Positions 1-13,500 of a DNA stretch of 64,000 nucleotides are shown piece by piece. The notes under the pieces were generated by a model. That model had not been told where the DNA came from. It did not search any database and saw only the letters and a list, made by a program, of their open reading frames with translations. The stretch is from Macrobrachium rosenbergii. Its lineage: Eukaryota > Arthropoda > Malacostraca > Decapoda > Palaemonidae. Positions within the stretch are counted from its first letter, which is position 1. Every line of letters starts with the position of its first letter. The translations under genes and the position numbers were made by a program. Location of the stretch: contig NC_089783.1 of the NCBI RefSeq assembly GCF_040412425.1, forward strand, positions 43,632,625 to 43,696,624, read 5' to 3'.

Positions 1-1420
1 TCTCAAAATCCTGGGAAGAGGCAAATTCTCAGTGACAGAATTTTGCCTGCCATGTTAGAGGAGGTGGTAGTAACTTCAGAGATCTGGAAGAGGCTAGTGA
101 ACCTTCTTCCCCTGCAATAAGTTTGTCCAAGTCTTTTAAGGCAGACTTTACCATAGGAGACCAAGGCAGACAGAAGGAGTGTTTGTCTCTGGAATGATCT
201 CCACTACTTGTTCCATAAAAGAGATGTTGGTGATGTCTTCAGCGATTCCCTCTCAGGTTCAGGAAGATTTAAGTCCTCTCTAATTTTTAAATTAAAATCC
301 ATAAAACTCAGATCTTCTTCAGGCAGATCTTGGAGGGCTCAATCCAATTCATACATCTCAAGGGTCTAACAGGCTTGAAGGACCGGGTCTGTTCCATTCC
401 TCGCTATGATGATGGGACCGGTTATCTTGTCTCCATTGGCTGATTGGCTCATCCAAGGGAGAAAGAACTCTTGTTCTCCATCGGAGTCCCCACACAAAGA
501 ACAGTGCATTAACTGCTGTCAGGAACAAAGTGTTGCCCTGCGGATCTTCTCTCTGTACCACTTAAAGTTCAAGGGAGTAGCGTGCTGTGTTACTCTTCTA
601 GAACGTGAGGGGGAAGCATTCTCCGAACATCACCAAGAGGAACAGCTCTTCTCTGTATGTCGTTCAAGTTTCACGGCATCATGCTTCTGGAACGTGAGCG
701 GGAGGTGTGACTGGAAGGGAACGGAGACAGAGGAGTGGCAGACCAGTGTACTGAATGATGTCGAGAGCGATGGCTTTGGTCTCCAAGTCTCTCATACTTT
801 GAGGAGGCACCGTGCCGCGTTACTCTTCTAGAACACATGCGGGAGGTGTCCTCGGGAGGGTATGAAGATTGACAATCCTGGAGTTTCTTGCTCCATCTGG
901 GACCCATTTCAGTAATGGAATGGTGAGCTTTCTTCTGAAGAATCTTCTTCCCAGAGGGTGAATCAGTCAGACAATGTTTCTGCTGAGTTGGGTGCATAGG
1001 AGAATCTGGATCTGCCGGGGTTGTCCTACGTCTCTTCTGTTGAAGACCATTAGGTCTTCAAAATCTCCAAACGAGCTACCCAGTTGCATCTTTACTGACT
1101 TGGTACCAGTTACAATACCATCCTGAAATTCTTTATTAAGAGTTTGCCAAAGGGATAACAAAATCTTCCGTGGAAATTCCTTTGGAGCGGAGTACAAAGA
1201 CTGAGAGAAAACGGTCCTCTGGGAGCGATGGGAAGTGGAGAAGGGGTGAGGATGGGTAGTGTCAGAGACAGAGATGGGATGCAGGTGATGAAGGGTGAAG
1301 TTTCTATCAAGACCGGTGTCATCTTCTTTCTTTGCCTTTTAGTTTTCTGGTAAAGAAAGCTATTGGGATGGCTTTGTCTGTCCATCTGCACTTTTTCTGT
1401 CTGCCCTCAGATCTTAAAAA
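1..1420 (-). mobile_element. Probable retroelement gag debris (DIRS-like), cut by window edge
   Basis: Minus-strand reading gives overlapping broken frames: a Ser/Arg-rich stretch at 671-997 (...SHTSRSRSRSMMP), and further on ALKDLDKLIAGEEGSLASSR followed by LLPPPLTWQAKF. The style matches the gag C-terminal region of elements A and B, where a short acidic helix precedes a Ser/Pro stretch. No frame is intact. The assignment to DIRS is inference from that resemblance. Confidence 0.35.
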
Positions 1421-1830
1421 CTGGTGAGCCTAGAGGGCTGGTATGTTAATCATCCACCCTCCAATCATCATACATACCAAATTGCAGCCCTCTAGCCTCA
1501 CTAGTTTTTATTTTATTTAAGGTTAAAGTTAGCCATAATCATGCATCTAGCAATGCTATAGGACAGGCCACCATCAGGCTGTGGTTGAAAGTTTCATGGG
1601 CCGCAGCTCGTACAGAAAACTCAGTTGTGCCGAAGAAACTTTGGTGCAGTTTTTACTTGTTTTCATATTTCTCCTACTGAGACGGCCACTCTTTAAACTC
1701 ACTACAAGTAATTTCATGAGAGCATTCAAAACCGCTGCACGATACTATACACACCGTATGGGGATCTACTGTCACCGAAGACATAAACTTCCCACAAGAT
1801 TTGTTTTTTCCCGTACAACAGCATGATTCG
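1330..1830. repeat. Interspersed repeat resembling a common decapod element
   Basis: Contains phrases such as GGACAGAC-like runs, AAAACTGGTGAGCC and TTTCATGGGCCGC that I associate with an abundant decapod interspersed repeat. This is recollection, not a search. No coding potential; boundaries are approximate. Confidence 0.35.
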
Positions 1831-3160
1831 TGTTTTCCCATATCTTCCATAATGAAAAAGTAAACACAAAAATCATTGGAAGATCTGGAAAAACAAATAA
1901 TAACAACTCAATATTAAACAAAGTTCCGTCTAAAGCACGGACCAAAAGGTTCATCGATCAATGAGCAAGACTGAACAAGCACACCCACTCTAACTCTAGA
2001 TCACAAGAGCAAGTCAGTGAGTATGGCTCAAAAAAGTTAAAATCTGAATCTGGAAGCTAGAAACAACACCAAGTTTCATCAATACAAACAACAAAAGTTC
2101 AGTAAGTAGTAACGGGTAACGAATAAACCTACAAAAATTGCTCAAAATTAATTGCAACACTACGAACCACAGAGAGAGACAAAGTGCGTCTTAGACGATG
2201 ATGATTGGGAAACAATTGAGGAGATAAGATAGGTTCAGACTAGACCAGACTGGGCAGAGGAAGCTAGTGGTTTCCAGTAAAACGAGTCTACAGTCAGCCG
2301 ATCACGTGAAGCGTATGGGAATGTCTCCAATATATGAAGGTGTAGGGAGTATTCGTACCAGAATAAATGCTGGGCTTAGAACACATGTTATGTATACAGT
2401 GACTTTACTGTCCTTTGGTAACTGCTAGGAACTTGCAGACGAACTTTTCTTGAAATATCATATCCTTTTTTCCTCATCTTGAACTCTGATATCCATTCTC
2501 AGAAGTTTACACTTGTACTACCTGTTTCCAAGAAGGGCGATTGATTTAATCCGACCTATTGTTTTCCTACTGTTCTTGATGTTATCAGAGCTGAAATCTC
2601 TAATATTCAATTCAGTGCTCACCTTCTTAAATAACTAAAAATTTACAGCCTTCTCTTTTTTACCAGTGCAGATATGGTAAAGAAAAATCAATTAGAGATT
2701 TTTTTACTTCTGGACTTCCTCTCGGGAAATATTGGAAATCACATCACTTCTCATGACAGGATTTGCAATAAAGTTATCATTTCACTATTCATTCTATAAA
2801 CTCATTCTAAGCTGTTCAACAAGCTGGTTTGTTTGTTGAAAGTGTAAGGTCATACATCTATCCTCGCCCCTACCTCCAGTGTAAGATATGTTTTCTCAGT
2901 ATTTTTCCTTCTCTTTATCAATGACCTCCTCCATAAAACTTCCTTTACCCAATCAGGTGTAGATGCTTCTTGGCATCTACTCACCAGAAAGCCTACTCAA
3001 CAATTTACATTTCTCTCAAAAGCTGCATCTCAATCTGTTAATAGTGTTATGACATAAATTCATATCTGTGGAGAATTTCTTAATGGGCTAATGAAACTTT
3101 GTTTTGTTGCTTTTACAACCAATTTCTTTTAATCTCTCATCATTTCTTTCTGCTACATTT
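1830..3160. other. Unannotated AT-rich sequence
   Basis: No gene, exon-like reading or clear repeat seen; scattered stop codons in all frames. Confidence 0.4.
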
Positions 3161-3485
3161 TACTAAGGTTTGAGATTTTGGAAAGAGACACCCCACAGAT
3201 CCATCACTATTTTAGCTACAGGAGTAAAAAGTACCAGTATATCCCAGGGGCTCATCTCAGTGGCCTGGTTTGGTCTGCCTTCAAGAAGCTCCATGTACTC
3301 TAGATAAAATCCATATACTTCTCCCTTGAGCAGTTCCTTCAGAATTATGTAGAGCCCCTCTGCCCTTCCATGAAGTACTGCTCTCACATCTTGTAAGACC
3401 TTTCAAAAATTGTTGTCTATGATAGAGTTGAATAAAAGAAATGTCTTGGCTCTTAATTTCCAATATAATTTTTTTCAACTCAATC

Positions 3486-3815
3486 AAAAAGTATCAACTT
3501 CCTTGTTATACAAAGGTATTAGGGGACAGAGCTCAAAGCAACTGATTGTATGTAAAATTCATTCCTTACTGTTCTTGCGCAATTTCCATTTTTAATGTGG
3601 AACTCTTAACCACCCACTGTGTTTTTAGACATTTAAATGTCAAAAAGTATTAACTTCCTTGTTTTGACTTCCTTGTAACATCAAGGTGTTAGTGGGCAAT
3701 GCTCAAAGTAACTTATTGATTGTAAGTAAAATTCGTTCCTCACTGATCATACACACAGTTTCCATTCCTAAATGTGGAACTCTAAACCACCCACTGTGTT
3801 TTTAGACATTGAAAC
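3486..3815 (+). repeat. Two-copy tandem repeat, unit about 155-170 bp
   Basis: Copies at about 3486-3640 and 3641-3815 share CAAAAAGTAT..AACTTCCTTG near the start and AACCACCCACTGTGTTTTTA near the end, with small indels between. The function is unknown. Confidence 0.75.
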
Positions 3816-3829
3816 ATGTCTCTCTCTCT

Positions 3830-4359
3830 GATGCCCATCTTGGTCTTATCAACATAAAATAACTACTTACCCCATATATCAAGGACAGATAATTAGCATC
3901 ACATACACACACTGTAAAAACACTATTTTAAAACATCCTTTTGCAAGACTAAGGTTCTTTTAGGAATTCATAACCTGCATGACAAAACAAAAATAATATC
4001 AGTTAAATGCATGTAACTGTAGCTTCATAAAAAGGCATTTTTAACCCTCTCTACATTTTTATTTTCATGTTCCCATTGTTGCCAGATATTAAGTTTATCC
4101 ATAATTTCTTTTGATCTGTTTCATAAAAATACTCATATTAGGGGAAATACCTGATTGAAGACCTAAGCACATTTTTTTGTTGGGAGAATCAAGATTCAAA
4201 TAAAATTAAGAGGAAAATAGAAATTCAATTGCAGATTTCCAAAAAATAACTGTGGATTCTCAAGAACAAGTAAGTGATACTCAAAAGCCAAGAAAGTGAG
4301 ATACTATAATGTATAACCTACTTATATAAAAAGAGAAAAGAATCTAATTCACAAAAGTA
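3830..4359 (-). other. Probable OTUB1 3' UTR region
   Basis: AT-rich sequence just after the OTUB1 stop codon. A minus-strand AATAAA at about 4058-4063, some 300 nt after the stop, is a candidate poly(A) signal. No coding potential is seen. The mRNA end is not determined. Confidence 0.35.
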
Positions 4360-4560
4360 TTATGCCTTATACAATATATCATAATGCCCAGGTCTATATA
4401 AAAGGTGAATGATTGGCTCTTTGTCTTCAGGGAAATCATGTGTTGCAACAGTTGCACCCTCTCCTCTATCTAGGTACATGACTCGAACACCCACACCTAG
4501 GGCAGCAGTTAGAGCAACTATATGAAGGTGATCACACTCCCTGTACATTGGTTCCACCTC
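4360..4560 (-). CDS. OTUB1: OTUB1 coding exon 7 (catalytic His/Asp, stop)
   Basis: Sixty-six codons plus TAA (4360-4362). It runs from EVEPMYRECDHLHIVAL to YRPGHYDILYKA, one residue longer than the human C-terminus, and holds His260 and Asp262. It is separated from exon 6 by a 13.3-kb intron. Confidence 0.95.
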   Translation of the reverse strand, partial: EVEPMYRECDHLHIVALTAALGVGVRVMYLDRGEGATVATHDFPEDKEPIIHLLYRPGHYDILYKA

Positions 4561-7500
4561 CTGAAAAGACATTTTAAATACTTCGTACAAACAATGACAA
4601 ATGTTTAAATTAATTTGTACTTTTCATAGCTAACAAACCTGTGGTCTTAACATTAGGATAAATCTTCTGGCGCCAGCTGGAAACCGGTAAAAAACGACAG
4701 GAATTGTATGCAAGGAACTGATGGCATCTGGCATCAGCCATGGGAATGAGGGAGGAAGCGGGCAACGACCTAATCTCCAACCCCGTGACATATTTAGTTT
4801 TCCTCATACCACCTTCAGAGGAGGACATACTTTTTGCTCTCCTCCCTAAAGCCGGTTTTTCTTTCTTGCCCATGTTTTGATGTTTTTATCACAGATTAAA
4901 TATTTCATACAACACCCATTAATTATAAAAATGGTATTTTCATAATAAACCAAGTTTCATATATACTTACCAAGTAATTACATAGCTATACTATTCCACT
5001 TGCGCAGCAGTTAAAAATTTGATGTTCGCTGTAGCGATTTGTTTGTTTATAGTGTAGGTCACTAATTTCGTGCTTCATGTCCATCAGAGGGGAAGAGGGA
5101 GGGCTCTGATCTTGTAATTACTTGGTAAGTATATATGAAACAATTTTATTATGAAAATACAATTTTCATATATGTAACTTACCAAGTAATTACATAGCTG
5201 AATCCCACATTGATAGATGGTGGGATGAATGGACATATTCAGTTCCAAAAACAATCAGATATGAGGATGAATTTGCAACATAAAAATCTGTTAGCATTGA
5301 TAAAATGCTTGTTGTAACCTTACGTGGTAAGACAGCTGCAGTAGAAAATTACTACCTTGGTTTTTGCTCATCTGGACCTGTAGCGACTTAGTGGAACGGC
5401 CATGGTAAGTCCCTACTTTTGAGAGGGGGGGGCCTTAGAGTGAAGGAGCCTTCTGAACACCCATAAAGCAATATACAAAAAACTGCCCTTGCCCTGGGCA
5501 CAGTACCAAAATACAATAGACCAATGAAAATAGCTACCCACACCAACAACAATAAAGATTAAAAACCATCATACCACTACCACAGACTGATGGGCACTCT
5601 GGGTACAAGTAACCCCAGGCTCCCCCCAAAAAACACTCAACACCCAAAAATTCAAGGTGGAGAAGTTACAGATAGGAAGGGTTGCTTCCCATACTTCCTC
5701 CCCAATACTGAGCCAGCCACCGATAATGAACCTAAGGTACTGCAATTTTCGTACATCGTTTCAATTTCTTAAGATGGTGTGAGGCAGAAACGGAATTGCA
5801 TTTCCGGTATGTTGACTGGAGGATAGTCGAGAGCAACATACTATGCCTAAAGGCATACGAAGTGGCGACAGCTCTTAATATCGTGCACTCTGATCTTAAA
5901 GGAAGGTAAGACATCTTTTATTTGAGAGTGTGCCTCGATGATCAGACTTCTAAGAAAAAATGACAGAGCTTTCTCAGAAACAGTTTCGAAAGGTTCTTGA
6001 CGGAACACCAGAGGTTACTGGCAGGGCCTCTGATTCTCTCTGTCCTGTCTAAGTAATACCTCAGCGTGCCCTCACTGGGCAAAGGACCCTTTCCTCCTCC
6101 TCTGGTCCTAGAATGTCCATGAGACTTTTAATAGAGAACAAGCATGGCCAGGGATTAGACGAGGACTCGTTCTTAGCCAGGAAGCCTAGTATGAAGGTGC
6201 AGACATCTCCCTTCAAGACACCGATACACTTGTCAATAGCCTGCAACTCGCTTACTCTCTTGGCAGTGGCCAAGGCTGCAAGAAAAAGTCTTCTTAGTTA
6301 AATTCTTGAATGAAATGGTAAGGAGAGGCTCAAAAGAAGGACCCATTAACCATTCAAGTACAACATCCAGGTTCCATAACACGGAGTTGCCCTTCACCTG
6401 TTTAGAAGTCTCAAAAGACTTAATCAGATCCGTCAGGTCTTTATTGGAGGCCAAGTCTACTCCTCTATGCTTGAAGACTGATCCCAGCATAGCCCTATAG
6501 CCCTTAATAGTCGATGGGAGAGTCCTTTGGACGTCCTGAGAAAGAGAAGAAAGTCTGCTATTTGGCTTACGGTGGTTTTAGCAGACGAGATATTATTGCT
6601 GCTGCACCACCTGCGGAAGATAGCCCACTTGGCCTGGTAGACTCGGCTGGTAGACTTACGTCTACAGTACATCTAGAAATGGTTCCACAGCTTGCTTTGA
6701 AAAGCCATTTGCTCTGATGAGTCTCCGGATAGTCTGAAACCTGTCAGAGCTAGAGCAGATAGTCCTTGATGGAACTTCCAGAGATGAGGCTGTTTGAGAA
6801 GATGTGGACTTTGAAGCAGTAACCTTGAGAAGTCCACAAGAATCTTGGGAAGGTCCAGAACCATTCTTTGAGAGGCCAAAAGGGCGCTATCAGGGTCATT
6901 GGTATGTTTCTGAGACTCTTCAACTTGTTGAGAACCCCCCCTCACCATGTTGAATAGAGGAAAGGCATAGAGGTCCAGGTTTGACCAGAGTATCAGCATG
7001 GCGTCTGTCACCCATGCCTGAGGATCCAGGACTGGCGAACAAAATAGTAGACGGTAATTCTTCGATGTGGCAAACAGGTCCACTATCAGCCTGGCCCACA
7101 ACTTCCAGAGGCTGTCCGCAGACACTCTAGTGCAGGGTCCACTTCCGACTAGTGCAGGGTCCACTCTGTTGGAAGGACCTGACCTCGTTGACTTAACCTG
7201 GCCGCCAAGATGTTCATCTTTCCCTGGATGAATCTGGTGATAAGTCTGATCTGATTCTGGTCTGCCCAAATTAGCAGTTCCTTCACTGTCTGACAAAGGG
7301 AGAACGAGTGGGTTCAGCCGATTCTTGATACAGGAGAGAGCCGTGGTGTTGTTGGAATGTACCACCACGGTTCTGTTTGCTAATGCTTTCACAAGATGCT
7401 TCAGGCCGAGGTGAATGGCAGATAACTCCTTGGCGTTTATATGTAGCTTCTTCTGATCCGCAGACCAAATGCCGGAAGCTTCCCGAGTGCCCAAACGAGC

Positions 7501-10500
7501 TCCCCACCCCTGGTCTGAGGCGTCTGCACAGAAGGAGAAGTTGGGTCTTGGAAGTTGCAGAGACTTTCCCTCTGAAAGTCTCTCCCTGGATGTCCACCAC
7601 CGGAGATCCTCCTTTCTCTCGTTCATAACTGGGAACGTCACTGTGTCTGGTTGCTGTCTTTTATTCCAGCTTGCTTGTAGAAAGAACTGAAGGGGCCTCA
7701 TATGAAGTCTTTCTAGCTTCACAAACTGTTCTATGGATGAGAGGGTTCAAGACTAATCCATTGATTCTCTGAGCAAACCGGAAGCAAAAGAAGGTCCTGT
7801 ACTGACTGAAGACAGGATTCTATCCTCTTTGGGGAGGGGGAAAAGCCCAAAAACTCAGGAGTTGATCCTCATTCCCAAATAAAGAATCTCCTGAGTTGAG
7901 GCTAGTTGGGACTTCTCTTAATTTATTAAAAGTCTGAGGTCCTCTGCAAGAAGAAGGGTAGTCTGCAGATCCATCATGCACTGTTCCTCAGACTGGGAGC
8001 GGAGAAGCCAGCCGTCTAGGTATAGATTTATGTTGATACCTGGGAGGTGAAGTCATCTCGGGAGGGGTGATAGGACTCGTGTGAATACTTGTGGGACAGT
8101 GGAGAGACCGAAACAAAGGGCTTGAAGCTGGAAGACTGCCCCCAAAGACAAATCTCAGGTAACCTCTATGGTCTTTTTCCTTAGGAAAGAAGACATCTTC
8201 CTCCATGAGAGCTATGAACTTCTCGGAGCCCTCCGAGTGTGCTGTCAATGCGATATACGAATTCACAAGAGGAGGGTACTCTAAGAATGGGATCGAGTAA
8301 CCCTCTTTGAGAACTCTGATCGTCCAAGGCTCCGCGCCTCTTGCACTCCACCTCTGCCAGAAGAGGGAGTCTGGCTCCCATGGGTGCAAGAAGGATGGAA
8401 GAGTCACATTTTGGAAGAGGTTTTGGCTGAAGTCCTCTTGATGGATTTAGCAGAGAAACGCACCTTGGAGCGGGGTCTCGAGAAACCCTGTCTGCCTCCA
8501 TGAAAGGGATGCTGCTGCAGAGGAGAGACAGACTTGGCAGAAAAGGCAATAAGATCCTCGAAGTCTGTGCAAGAAGGTCTTGAGTTGATTTCTTCTGCAA
8601 ATTGGTGGCAATCTCCTTCACCGTTGATTGAGGGAACAAATAATGCTTATCCAAGGGAGAGTATATAAGTGCAGACTTCTGAACAGACATCCCTCCTTTC
8701 ATGGCAAAGGAGCACCACAACTCCCTCTTCTTCAAAACTCCTGTGGCGAAAAGACCCACTACTTCGGAGGAGCCATCCCTCACTGCCTTATCTGCACAGG
8801 ATAACATTCCCAGCCAATCGCAGCCAAGTCGGACGCTAAAACGTTGTGATCTTCTATATTCCTGGTGAGAGTTCCTATCGACCAGTCCAGAAAGCTGAAG
8901 ACTTCCAGTACTTTAAACAAGTGCTTCACAAGGTAGCCAAACTCCGAAGAAGCAAAGAAAACTTTAGCAGAAGAAAAAGCTGAGTGGCGAGCCAAGTCTG
9001 TCAAGCCTGAGAAGTCACCTTGGGAAGAGGCAGCACCTCCCAAGGATGGAACTTCTCCAGTCGAATAAGAGACATCTCCTGGGCATCAATCTAGCAGGAG
9101 GAAAGGCAAAAGCGACTTTCCCTTGTTCCCTCTTAACCGACAACCAATCCTCTATCTCTTTAAGCGCCTTTCTTTCTCATCAGAAACGTGGAGGTGGGCA
9201 ACACTGGAGCAGCTGGTTAGAAGTGAGAGGGGAAGGTTGCCGAAAAATATCTCATCAGGGATGCATACATTGTAGGAGGGTGGTCTGGTACTACTTCCTC
9301 CACTGAAGAAACAGGAGGCAAAGTAAGGTCTTGAGAAGGCTTATGTGAAGGGGGAGCCTTATGCAGAAGGCCCAGTACATCTTCCGACTGCTTCTTGATA
9401 CGCGAAAAAGAAGGATCTTCAGGCACAAGAGTGGGACATGATGAAGTAAGTGTGTGTTCAGTAGAAACTGGCCACCTGGTTGGCTCTGAGCACTTAGTGG
9501 GAGCCACGCTGGCTCGAGGCAGGTGCTCGAAGAATGGGAGGCAGTCTGGCGAACACTCTGGACACTCATATGGGTGCCCAGAAGAAGATAAGCGTTTCTC
9601 AGAAGTGCGTTTATGAGCTGAGTGATGAAGTTCAGCATGTGAACGCTCGGGTGAAGGGCAAACGGGGTTGCACCACGTACTGCAATTCGGTTGTGGGCTG
9701 GCGGAACGGCCTCCAGCATGCTTCGAACAAAAAGGAGAGGCGTCTCTACCATGACGTCTCTTCAAGGGACAAGATTCACCTGGGAAGTCCCAAAAACGCC
9801 TCTTATTGGCACTAGAGTCACTATTGGAGTCAGATGATAACTGGTAGGCAATCACTGTGACACATTTCCAATTGCTGTAAGAACTACAAAGCACTGAATC
9901 GGATGAGGGGGAGACTGCCCATGGGCAAACCCTGCTAACCTCCTTTGGACCTCCGGTATGTCTGCTCACAGGTTCAGGGGAGTGTGACAGTGACCTTTGT
10001 CTGGGAGCGTCAGTGGTACAGACAGCCACCTCCTCCACTGGCACTGACACTTGTTTAATACTCTGCACTTCGTCCATAAGGACTAAGTGATTCACCCAAC
10101 TCACAGTACTAACTATGAGATCGAATTTACGATCGAACTTACTCTCGAGTCTGGCTGCTGTACCAAGATCAAGATCAGAAGCATACGAGCCAAGAACAGG
10201 GGTTGATGGAGAATTATTAGGAGGACTAAGGATGGGGGATGAAGCAAGGGCAGGAGAGGAAGGAATGTTACAGTCAATGAGTTGAATGTTAGTGACAGGT
10301 TCTACACTCTGAGCTCTACTCTCAGCTCTAACAGCCACATTCCTCTTCCTATCTCTATCTAACTTATCCAAATGAGACCTAAGAACCTTCCATTTCTTCT
10401 CACCCTATCCAACACATTCATCACAAGTGAGATCTGTTGAACATTCTTGTCCTCTACATTTTGCATAATTCATGTGACTATCGTAGGTTACTTTGGTCAT

Positions 10501-13500
10501 TCAGGTCTTGCAACCCTCCCTATAATACCTAATACTTGATGAACTGGAATTGGACATCATAAATAAACTGTACAAAATCCACTAGGCTAAGCTGAAAAGC
10601 TACCAAAACAATGAGTACTTCACCAAATCCTTGGGAAAAGTGAAGAAAAAACCTCAAATTCAACCACCAAACCATTCAATATTGACAGTAAAGGCGGCAG
10701 AAAAGTAGTGATGATCGCTGTTATGTTGTACCTATTGTTCCCCAGTAGAGGGCGGGGTAGTTACCTACATTATAAGCAAATGAATCACTACTGCGAACTT
10801 CAAATTTTTAACTGCCGCGTGAGTGGAACAGTATAGCTATGTAATTACTTGGCAAGTTACATATATCACATTTCTTATTTTCTACACAACTTGTTGCACT
10901 GTAGGCATTACTCAAGGTTGTTTGCACCACCCCTTCAGCCCCTACCTACATTCACTTTTTTAGCCTTCTATTTTATCTCCATTCCTGCTTCCTTTCTTCC
11001 ATCTTCCTATCCAGCCACTATAAGTTGCTACTCAATCTACTGGTTAATTCTGAGCTCTGGCAAATCCTTCATGGATATCTCCAAATATAGCCTGCTTGAG
11101 CCAGGACAATGTGTTCCTAGAAACTAGGGACTATTTACTCCTGTGCTCAAGATCATCCTGGACACTCGCTGATGCCACAGATATGGCCAGTATCACAAAG
11201 GGGAGAATCGTAACACTGCTTGGCCCACTTTCTGGATCTTTACCTCAAAGCTGTAAGTACAGAATGGTCACAACGTCTTACGAGGGATGTAGCGTGCTCA
11301 TTTTGCAATGATGCCTGGACTGGCAGGAATGCAGTCTTTACTGTTGTATCTAGGAGAAGGGCCTGGGCCTGGCCGAGAGGATTGTGAGATGGCCTTGTTA
11401 AACTCTTCACAACCAGTACCAGGTCCCAGCTGGGTGGTCTGCCTACCAATCTAGGAGTGAACTGGCTAAGTCTGACAAGTCCATGTTTACTTTTTTCTTT
11501 GTGCCAAATCACCAGTACCTACAAGAGATCACACCTGCTGTTGTCTTTAAAAACATGGTATCTAAAAGAGAAATAGCATTACGAAGAGTTGTACATAATG
11601 AAGCAATGGTAAATTCATGTTTAACAATTATCCTCTGTGATAAACAAACTTTGATAAATAGATACATAATTTCCTTTGCAGACAAACAAACAACAGATTA
11701 ATCACAGATAGTTGAACAAGCTGAGTATCAGTATACCAAATTTTCTTAATCCTAAGGAGATAGTTTTTAGCCTTTCTGACTAAGAAATATCCAAGAGAAG
11801 TGTGCAAGTGTACCTTTTGCATTCAGGTTTGGATTTTTGCATGCCCAACTACCATCCAAACTATAGCCATTTATTTTTCCTATTTGAATTCCTTTACCAA
11901 AGACTTTGCCAACTTCCTTTTCCTACAGAAATTAGTATATTCCAATGAAATTTAAACCATGTTGCTCCCAAAATGTTCTCCACTTTAAAAAGCAATTGGT
12001 CTCCCTTCCTCAGGAGAGATGATTATAATGTGCTGAAGAATTTAGCCATAAAATCCTGATCTCATCACAACTAGACTGGACAAAGGTAAAGGCACTGTAT
12101 TGCTGGATAAAGAAAATTATACAGAAAAGATTAACCATGTCCTAAATGATCTTACTAAATTTACTGAACAAATTTCTCCAGGGTTTTGTCCTATTTTCAA
12201 AATGGAAGGCATAATTAACAGTAATTTAAAAGCCCTGAAGGATAATAGCATCATATATGAACAGGTGTACTTTGACCTCTTTTCTTTTGGTTCTTCATAT
12301 GGTACATGTTTTGCAATGTTTATTTAAAATTCATGAGGAAAATATTCTATTCAGACCTATTTTAGCAGCTTCCAACTATAACCTAATTTTCACAGTCAAA
12401 TTTCTTCTGCCTCACACAGAAAAGTACTAATTCACAACACAAAAGGCAAAACAAAGAAGGTAAATGGGCAAGAAAAACACCGGCTTCTGGAAGGAAGGGC
12501 AGCAGCACGTCCTTCTAGTAATGCAGTAAGGATGAAACTGGATGTGCCACCATGCTCTCGGGTTAAGGGATGCCGGCTGATGCCTCCTATCTCATCTGAC
12601 TGGCCGAACCCCGTTGCCACCAATACCTTGTTCTACAATTTTTCATGTTTTTTACCGGTTTCCAACTGGCACTGGAAGAGTTATCCTTATGCTAAGACCG
12701 CAGGTTTGTTAGCTATGGAAAATACAATTTCATTAAAAATTTGTCATTTTTTATGCCTCAGTACCATTTACTGATGTGCGAAATATAGAAAGGAATTTAA
12801 GAATGAATTTAAGAATGTCATTTTGAAAATCTTCAAAGTTTGGATTTGAAATATAATTTTAAGAATCCCTTGACCATAGAAGAAAAATGATTCATTGTTG
12901 ATTAGGTGTGATTTAACACCAGGCTCACGAATAATGACATGTTTCCACCACAGGGAGTTCCCCATGAACCCTGATGCATATTCAAGAGAGGAAGAATAGT
13001 GAACTCTTCTTTTAATGAGGAAGAATAGTGAACTCTTCTTTTAATGAGGAAGAATAGTGAACTCTTCTTTTAATGGGATATGTTTGGATGTTGTCATTAC
13101 CACTAATAAGGTTAAAATAAATCAATAGGTTTTAGTGTTGAACACCAGGATTTTTCCTAGTTTTTATACAGATACAGTGCACTGTATGGTATTTTTAACT
13201 TACTGCATTTTTTGTCTTTCAGTTATAAAAATATAAAAGGTTTGTCATTTAATTTTCCATTCAAAAATGACATTTTTATAATAAAATAAGTTTTATATAT
13301 ACTTGCCAATTAATTACATAGCTAATGTTTCTAGTATTGGCAGCTAAAATTTGAAAGTCGTGGTAGCGATTCTTTTGTTTTGGTGTAAGTATCTAACCCT
13401 GGCCACTTTCAAAGAAGAAGAGGAACAACTGAGCAAATGGTATCAATTTGTTTTTGTCATTATGTCCATGTGAGGGGAGGAGGGAGGGCTCTCATTCTGT

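Larger units (their letters stand above)
4927..10875 (-). mobile_element. DIRS-like retroelement A (family 1), inactivated
   Basis: About 5.9-kb tyrosine-recombinase retrotransposon in OTUB1 intron 6. Gene order on the minus strand is gag (10560 to ~8180), RT/RNase H (~8400-6673) and recombinase (6672-~5730). The termini are inverted: 4966-5075 is the complement of about 10745-10855. The region 5113-5210 is an internal complementary region: its first half complements the outer left edge and its second half the outer right edge, as in DIRS-1 circular templates (established for the group). All ORFs carry frameshifts or deletions, so it is a dead copy. DIRS elements usually make no target-site duplication, and none was noted. 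Confidence 0.85.

Noticed and set aside
406..831. 141-aa plus-strand ORF
   Set aside because: It lies opposite the gag-like minus-strand readings and shows no motif; an antisense shadow.
7377..7690. Plus-strand ORFs opposite element A RNase H
   Set aside because: They are reverse-frame shadows of the RNase H coding region.
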